Source: Pseudomonas purpurea (GTDB lineage Bacteria; Pseudomonadota; Gammaproteobacteria; Pseudomonadales; Pseudomonadaceae). Taken from it: 64,000 nucleotides of DNA. Location: contig NZ_CP150918.1 of assembly GCF_039908635.1 (NCBI RefSeq), positions 620,001-684,000 on the forward strand, given 5' to 3'. Of this stretch, positions 58,949 to 64,000 are shown in pieces (within the stretch, counting starts at the first letter, position 1; each line of letters starts with the position of its first letter). Under the pieces are notes generated by a model, which worked only from the letters and a program-made list of their open reading frames with translations, did not search any database and had not been told where the DNA came from. Made by a program: the position numbers and the translations under genes.

Positions 58949-61432
58949 ATGACCGTTCAAGTCACCGCTCCCGCAAAACGCCTTGCCCTACCGGATCCTC
59001 TTCCGCCACTGACCGTCAAGCAGGCCCCGGATAACCAAAACCTGGACCCGTTGCGGGTTGATCGCGACGAAGCATTGACAGCAGAAATCCCGACGGAAGG
59101 GCTTGAAAGCACTGACCAGTTTTATATCGACGTCGTGGGGGCGCCGGGCACGCACCCCGACGCTTCGTACACGCTGGGGCCCATCCCCCTGGGCGGTGTG
59201 AGACCGCGAGAAGTGAACCTGCGCGCAAGCATCGTTGCCCTGCTGTTGAAAAAATTGGTGACCCTGAGCTACAGAATCGTGCGTGGGGCGCAGGAGAAAC
59301 CCTCCGAGCCACTGGAGCTGAGGGTTTCAGCCCTTGAAGTGAAGGTGCCGGTCGCACGGATCCTGGAGGCGCAGGGCAACGGTCATGGCTTTGAACTGGA
59401 CCTGACCTCCGGCACCCGTGACCTGACCGCACGGCTGGATCGCTGGCCCTTGCTCGCAAAAGATCAATTAGTCTGGGTGACCCTCAAGGGGAAGGATGCC
59501 GAAGGGAACGACCACATCCTGGCCCTGTTGGCGCCACCGGCGGGCACGGTCAGCCAGCGCTGGGAGGATCTGGGCTATCACGAACTCCCGATAGACCGTG
59601 GCTACCTGGCGAAGCTGGGAAACAGCACGACGCTGATCATCGAACAGCGGGTTGCATGTGACCGGGTGAATGACGCAGACGCGGCAGTCGTCTTTGCGGA
59701 CCGGACCTATACCGTTAAAACTATTGCGGTCGTGAAACCCGAGATCACCTCCGTGAAGGATTCGGCGGGTCAGGACGTCGCGGATAACGGCACAACCACA
59801 GACACCACACTGACCCTGCGCGGCACGGTTGAGTTGGGTAAAAAAGTCGAAATTCATGACGGCAACGTTTGGCGGGAAGGAACCACGACCGGGGTGAACT
59901 GGACGTACGAGGCCAGTGGCTTGAGCGCGAAAACCTATGCCTTCAAGGCCCGGGTGGTGGGCAGCACTGCGGAGTCAAATACCTGGACCGTGACCGTGCA
60001 AGCGGCGCAGGTGGCCCCGATTATTACAGGTATGAAGGATTCGGCAGGTCAGGACGTCGCGGATAACGGCACAACCACAGACACCACACTGACCCTGCGC
60101 GGCACGGTTGAGTCGGGTAAAAAAGTCGAAATTCATGACGGCAATGCTTGGCGGGAAGGAACCACGACCGGGATCAACTGGACGTACGAGGCCAGTGGCT
60201 TGAGCGCGAAAACCTATGCCTTCAAGGCCCGGGTGGTGGGCAGCACTGCGGAGTCAAATACCTGGACCGTGACCGTGCAAGCGGCGCAGGTGGCCCCGAT
60301 TATTACAGGTATGAAGGATTCGGCAGGTCAGGACGTAGCGGATAACGGCACAACCACAGACACCACGCTGACCCTGCGCGGCACGGTTGAGTCGGGTAAA
60401 AAAGTCGAAATTCATGACGGCAATACTTGGCGGGAAGGGACCACGACCGGGATCAACTGGACGTACGAGGCCAGTGGCTTGAGCGCGAAAACCTATGCCT
60501 TCAAGGCCCGGGTGGTGGGCAGCACTGCGGAGTCAAATACCTGGACCGTGACCGTGCAAGCGGCGCAGGTGGCCCCGATTATTACAGGTATGAAGGATTC
60601 GGCAGGTCAGGACGTCGCGGATAACGGCACAACCACAGACACCACACTGACCCTGCGCGGCACGGTTGAGTCGGGTAAAAAAGTCGAAATTCATGACGGC
60701 AATGCTTGGCGGGAAGGAACCACGACCGGGATCAACTGGACGTACGAGGCCAGTGGCTTGAGCGCGAAAACCTATGCCTTCAAGGCCCGGGTGGTGGACA
60801 GCACTGCGGAGTCAAATACCTGGACCGTGACTGTAGAAACCGCTTCGGACGGGAAGTTGGCGATCATCCAAATCATCGACGCCCTGGGTAACGAGATCTA
60901 TCGTGGAGGTGCCACAACATTCGCGGCGGCCACGTCCATTACCCTCAAGGGTACGGCAGTACCTGAGGCCAGAGTCTCGGTTTTCGACGTGTTCGACCTT
61001 ATTGACACCCAACCCGCCCGGAAGTCAGGGCGCTGGACGATGACCCTCAGTGCGTTGAAACAGAAGTCTTACAACTTTGCCATCAGCGCTTCCGGTGCCG
61101 ATTCTCCTGCGCTTTGGCCATTGAGCATCATGGCGGACGGAACGCCCATTATCGGTTTGGTGATGGATAAAAAGGGGCAAGTCATTGCGCCTTACGGCGA
61201 GACCTACGAGCAGGTCTTCACGCTCTCGGGCCAGGGAACGGCGAACGGCAGCATCAAGGTTCATGAGTTGCTCGGCGATACATCAGTCACTGTTGTCGTC
61301 AATGCGCAAGGACGGTGGGAGCACGAAGTGAGCGTAGCGTCCCCCCGTGAGTATCACTACGTGGCTTCAGCGCCAGAGGCGGGTTCAGTGAAGTCAAACC
61401 TGTGGCGTGTGCGCGTCGTGAAGCAGCCCTGA
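58949..61432 (+). CDS. Ig-like repeat protein 1
   Basis: An 827-residue protein of unknown function, with no signal peptide or membrane segment that I can see. Residues 1-255 form a beta-rich module (MTVQVTAPAKRLALPDPLPP; YTLGPIPLGGVRPREVNL; TLSYRIVRG). Then four 93-residue repeats (59756-60835) of a bacterial Ig-like fold, each with DSAGQDVADNGTTTDTTLTL and SNTWTVTV, and two more diverged Ig-like domains at the end. Such proteins are often surface or adhesion-related, but no export signal or sorting motif is visible. ATG 58949 follows AGGAGATCGCTC. The next gene is a partial duplicate. Confidence 0.85.
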   Translation: MTVQVTAPAKRLALPDPLPPLTVKQAPDNQNLDPLRVDRDEALTAEIPTEGLESTDQFYIDVVGAPGTHPDASYTLGPIPLGGVRPREVNLRASIVALLLKKLVTLSYRIVRGAQEKPSEPLELRVSALEVKVPVARILEAQGNGHGFELDLTSGTRDLTARLDRWPLLAKDQLVWVTLKGKDAEGNDHILALLAPPAGTVSQRWEDLGYHELPIDRGYLAKLGNSTTLIIEQRVACDRVNDADAAVVFADRTYTVKTIAVVKPEITSVKDSAGQDVADNGTTTDTTLTLRGTVELGKKVEIHDGNVWREGTTTGVNWTYEASGLSAKTYAFKARVVGSTAESNTWTVTVQAAQVAPIITGMKDSAGQDVADNGTTTDTTLTLRGTVESGKKVEIHDGNAWREGTTTGINWTYEASGLSAKTYAFKARVVGSTAESNTWTVTVQAAQVAPIITGMKDSAGQDVADNGTTTDTTLTLRGTVESGKKVEIHDGNTWREGTTTGINWTYEASGLSAKTYAFKARVVGSTAESNTWTVTVQAAQVAPIITGMKDSAGQDVADNGTTTDTTLTLRGTVESGKKVEIHDGNAWREGTTTGINWTYEASGLSAKTYAFKARVVDSTAESNTWTVTVETASDGKLAIIQIIDALGNEIYRGGATTFAAATSITLKGTAVPEARVSVFDVFDLIDTQPARKSGRWTMTLSALKQKSYNFAISASGADSPALWPLSIMADGTPIIGLVMDKKGQVIAPYGETYEQVFTLSGQGTANGSIKVHELLGDTSVTVVVNAQGRWEHEVSVASPREYHYVASAPEAGSVKSNLWRVRVVKQP
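59756..60835 (+). repeat. Four 279-bp tandem repeats within the first Ig-like gene
   Basis: Period 279 bp (93 codons); units start at 59756, 60035, 60314 and 60593. The units are nearly identical in DNA, with a few changes (Leu/Ser in ELGKK/ESGKK; Val/Ala/Thr in the DGNxW position; GVNW/GINW; GSTAES/DSTAES in the last). Such identity means recent expansion or gene conversion, and copy number could vary between strains. Confidence 0.95.
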
Positions 61433-61499
61433 TGACTCGGGATGACTGTTCATGAGCCGTTTTCGCGCGGACATGATCTGGCGTATTGAGTCGTAAACC

Positions 61500-61692
61500 A
61501 AAACACCCCTCTGGGGTAATGCCAGTCAGTTAAGGCACGTAACCTGTGGGAGCGGGCTTGCTCGCGAAGAGGGCATTGCATTCAACATCAATGTTGACTG
61601 TGACGCCGCTTTCGCGAGCAAGCCCGCTCCCACAAGGATTGCAGTGCTCAAACTCTTAACTGACAAGCATTACCCCTCTGGGGTGTTTTTTT
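61500..61692. repeat. Long palindrome with a nested REPIN
   Basis: The left arm (61500-61534) AAAACACCCCTCTGGGGTAA and onward is matched in inverse by the right arm (61655-61692), with mismatches only in the 3-base centre and at two positions. Between them lies a REPIN. The right arm alone, ending in GGGGTGTTTTTTT, would act as an intrinsic terminator for the first Ig-like gene. As a whole the DNA can form a very long cruciform. Confidence 0.85.
61545..61634. repeat. REPIN, GTGGGAGCGGGC family
   Basis: A 90-bp element with perfect arms (TGTGGGAGCGGGCTTGCTCG and its complement) and the clearest palindromic core of the family, TTCAACATCAATGTTGACTG. It is nested in the palindrome at 61500-61692. 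Confidence 0.92.
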
Positions 61693-61752
61693 GAGATGCC
61701 TGTTGTCCTGCCCCTGAACGGCTGGCGGAGGGCATGAGACCGGGGCGATATA

Positions 61753-61878
61753 CCGCTGGTCGGAAACCAGTGCTTGCCTGTTATTTCTGACAGTAGGCAG
61801 AAACCCTGGGCCCGGTATTAGATGGCGTCATCGTTGCCCGTCAACTTGCGGTGACACCGCCGAGACAGGAGATCGCTC
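61753..61878 (+). repeat. Duplicated upstream region of the second Ig-like gene
   Basis: Copy of 58823-58948, exactly 2930 bp further on. Changes cluster around the bases just before the CCCGGTATTAGATGG stretch; the ribosome-binding site and the last 60 bp are almost unchanged. Confidence 0.8.
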
Positions 61879-64000
61879 ATGACCGTTCAAGTCACCGCTC
61901 CCGCAAAACGCCTTGCCCTACCGGATCCTCTTCCGCCACTGACCGTCAAGCAGGCCCCGGATAACCAAAACCTGGACCCGTTGCGGGTTGATCGCGACGA
62001 AGCATTGACAGCAGAAATCCCGACGGAAGGGCTTGAAAGCACTGACCAGTTTTATATCGACGTCGTGGGGGCGCCGGGCACGCACCCCGACGCTTCGTAC
62101 ACGCTGGGGCCCATCCCCCTGGGCGGTGTGAGACCGCGAGAAGTGAACCTGCGCGCAAGCATCGTTGCCCTGCTGTTGAAAAAATTGGTGACCCTGAGCT
62201 ACAGAATCGTGCGTGGGGCGCAGGAGAAACCCTCCGAGCCACTGGAGCTGAGGGTTTCAGCCCTTGAAGTGAAGGTGCCGGTCGCACGGATCCTGGAGGC
62301 GCAGGGCAACGGTCATGGCTTTGAACTGGACCTGACCTCCGGCACCCGTGACCTGACCGCACGGCTGGATCGCTGGCCCTTGCTCGCAAAAGATCAATTA
62401 GTCTGGGTGACCCTCAAGGGGAAGGATGCCGAAGGGAACGACCACATCCTGGCCCTGTTGGCGCCACCGGCGGGCACGGTCAGCCAGCGCTGGGAGGATC
62501 TGGGCTATCACGAACTCCCGATAGACCGTGGCTACCTGGCGAAGTTGGGACACGACACGACGCTGACCATCGAACAGCGGGTTGCATGTGACCGGGTGAA
62601 TGACGCAGACGCGGCAGTCGTCTTTGCGGATCGGATCTACGCCGTAAAAAACTATAAGCTTGCCATCACCAAGGTGACAGACTCCCAGGACAGGCTTGTT
62701 GCCGATGAAAGTGAAACCACCGACACCACGCTGAAGCTGGAGGGCACAGCGCAGAAAGGGGCCCGCGTCGACATTTATGTCGGGCCGGATGTGGTTGCCA
62801 CGGATGTAGCCGTAGACGGGAAGTGGAAGGCCGAGCTGAGCGGGTTGACTCTCAACACCCATGTCATCAAGGCTGTCGCGGGCGGGCAGGACTCCAATAT
62901 CTGGAGCGTCACCGTAGCGCTACGCGAACCAGCGGTAAAAGAAGCCAATGGCAGTGCCAGCCTGAATCCGGTCGACGCAGTGACAGAACTGACCGTGATT
63001 GTGCCTGGGACCTTGCTGCCGCAGGCCCTGCTCAGTGTTAGCTGGGCAGGTGCAGCAGGCACACCTGACGGGGGGTCGCATGCCACTGTGCCGGCAGAGG
63101 TGAGCACCATCGGCCAAGCCATCAAGATGCCGGTGTCGATGATTGCCTTTAACCTGGGCACAACGGTCACGGTGACGTACACCGTGACCCAGCATGGCAC
63201 CTCGCAAACCTCGGAACCGTTGACGCTTGCAGTCGAGCGGCTGCCAGAGACTGCGCTAAAAAAGCCTGTGATAACGCAAGCATCGGACAGTGGCGAAGGC
63301 ACTGAATGGGATGTCACGGATCTGACGGCTAATGGCACCGTGAGAGCCTACAGTTGCCCACATATGGCTGTAGGGCCAATACCTGTGGCTGCGTTTGAGG
63401 GGTAGAACAACGGCCGGTGGCGAATACGACAAGATTATCTGGAAAGCGCCAGGGGCGTACGTCAACCAAACGATGATCAACGTAGGCTATTTCGACGTTT
63501 CGTGGCTGCCGCTCAGTGAGATGCAGGCACTGATGCATGGCAGCGACTTGCACGTCGAGCTCAAAGTGGCTCTTGGGCGGGATCCGGATGAAAACCTGGC
63601 AGTGGTTTACCCGTTGCGTACCTACACCATTCTGAAAATTGCTATTACCCGGGTGACAGACTCTGAAGGGAGTGAGGTGGGCAACGGGGGCACAACCACG
63701 GACACCACGCTGAACCTCTCGGGCACGGTGACCAAGGGGAGTGACGTCGACATCTATAATGGCGAGACTCGGTTGGGTAGGGCTACGCCGACCGAGACCG
63801 GGTGGGAGTATGAGGCGAGTGGTCTCCAGGACAAAACCTATACCTTCGAGGCTTGGATTGTGGGCAGTGGGTTCTGGTCAGATGCCTGGACCGTTACCGT
63901 GCAAGCCCCTCAAGGGCACGGCAGCATCCAGGGCGAATGTCTCGGTGTCTGACGTATTTGACCTTCTTGGCACCGAAACAGTCCGCGACACCGGGCACTG
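61879..64000 (+). pseudogene. Ig-like repeat protein 2, broken and cut by the window end
   Basis: The first 250 codons are nearly identical to the first Ig-like gene, then the two diverge. It goes on with an Ig-like domain (SQDRLVADESETTDTTLKL), a TVTYTVTQHGTSQTSEPLTL module and further Ig-like domains. Two lesions: at 63372-63378 an extra G in AGGGCCA (removing it gives MAVGQYLWLRLRGRTTAGGE), and at about 63906-63910 a shift of +1 after VTVQA, where removing one C of CCCC continues LKGTAASRANVSVSDVFDLL, homologous to the end of gene 1 but without about 33 residues of one module. After that the frame is open to the window edge. Confidence 0.75.

Noticed and set aside
59756..60835. CRISPR array
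   Set aside because: The period is 279 bp, in frame and coding; there are no short repeats with unique spacers.

Overview
The window is a gene-dense piece of Pseudomonas chromosome, most probably from the P. fluorescens group. The evidence is gene content and order (nudF-DUF1249-cpdA-yqiA-parE-parC, serB-psd-rhdA-motAB-rsgA-orn, queG-nnrD-tsaE-amiB-mutL-miaA-hfq-hflX-hflK-hflC-hisZ-purA, rnr-rlmB-rpsF-rpsR-rplI-dnaB), a periplasmic azurin, high GC, and many Pseudomonas-type REP/REPIN repeats. These assignments rest on reading motifs and remembered families; no database search was run.

Layout. 0.1-9.5 kb: ADP-ribose pyrophosphatase, cAMP phosphodiesterase, a small esterase and the two topoisomerase IV subunits, with a phytase-like secreted protein and a retropepsin-like protease between parE and parC. 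9.7-19.8 kb: YtjB-like membrane protein, serB, psd, rhodanese, HDOD regulator, flagellar stator motAB, rsgA and orn. 20-34 kb: a long co-oriented run for tRNA modification (queG on the opposite strand, tsaE, miaA), cell-wall cleavage (amiB), mismatch repair (mutL), RNA chaperoning (hfq), the HflX GTPase and HflKC membrane complex, then hisZ and purA. 34-39 kb: a chemoreceptor and an iron(III)-type ABC transporter pair. 39-47 kb: two tandem tRNA-Leu(CAG) units, RNase R, RlmB, the S6-S18-L9 ribosomal operon and DnaB. 47-57 kb: YgiQ and a three-gene transglutaminase / circularly permuted ATP-grasp / alpha-E operon. 57-64 kb: LOG phosphoribohydrolase, azurin, and two tandemly duplicated genes for Ig-like repeat proteins; the second runs off the window end.

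The most striking anomaly is that six otherwise normal genes (cpdA, the retropepsin-like gene, hflC, the chemoreceptor, the iron-binding protein, the second Ig-like gene) are broken by tiny insertions that all lie in a GGCC core; five lie in AGGCC. Removing the extra base(s) restores a family-typical reading frame each time. This looks like a systematic consensus or base-modification artefact, or else a site-specific mutational signature, and it should be settled before calling these genes dead.

Other points of interest are a REPIN that has supplied the last codons of a 1124-residue protein, a REPIN nested inside a long palindromic terminator, four nearly identical 279-bp repeats in the first Ig-like gene, the near-identical duplication of its 5' region and N-terminal module in the next gene, and the amidoligase-type operon, whose product is unknown to me.
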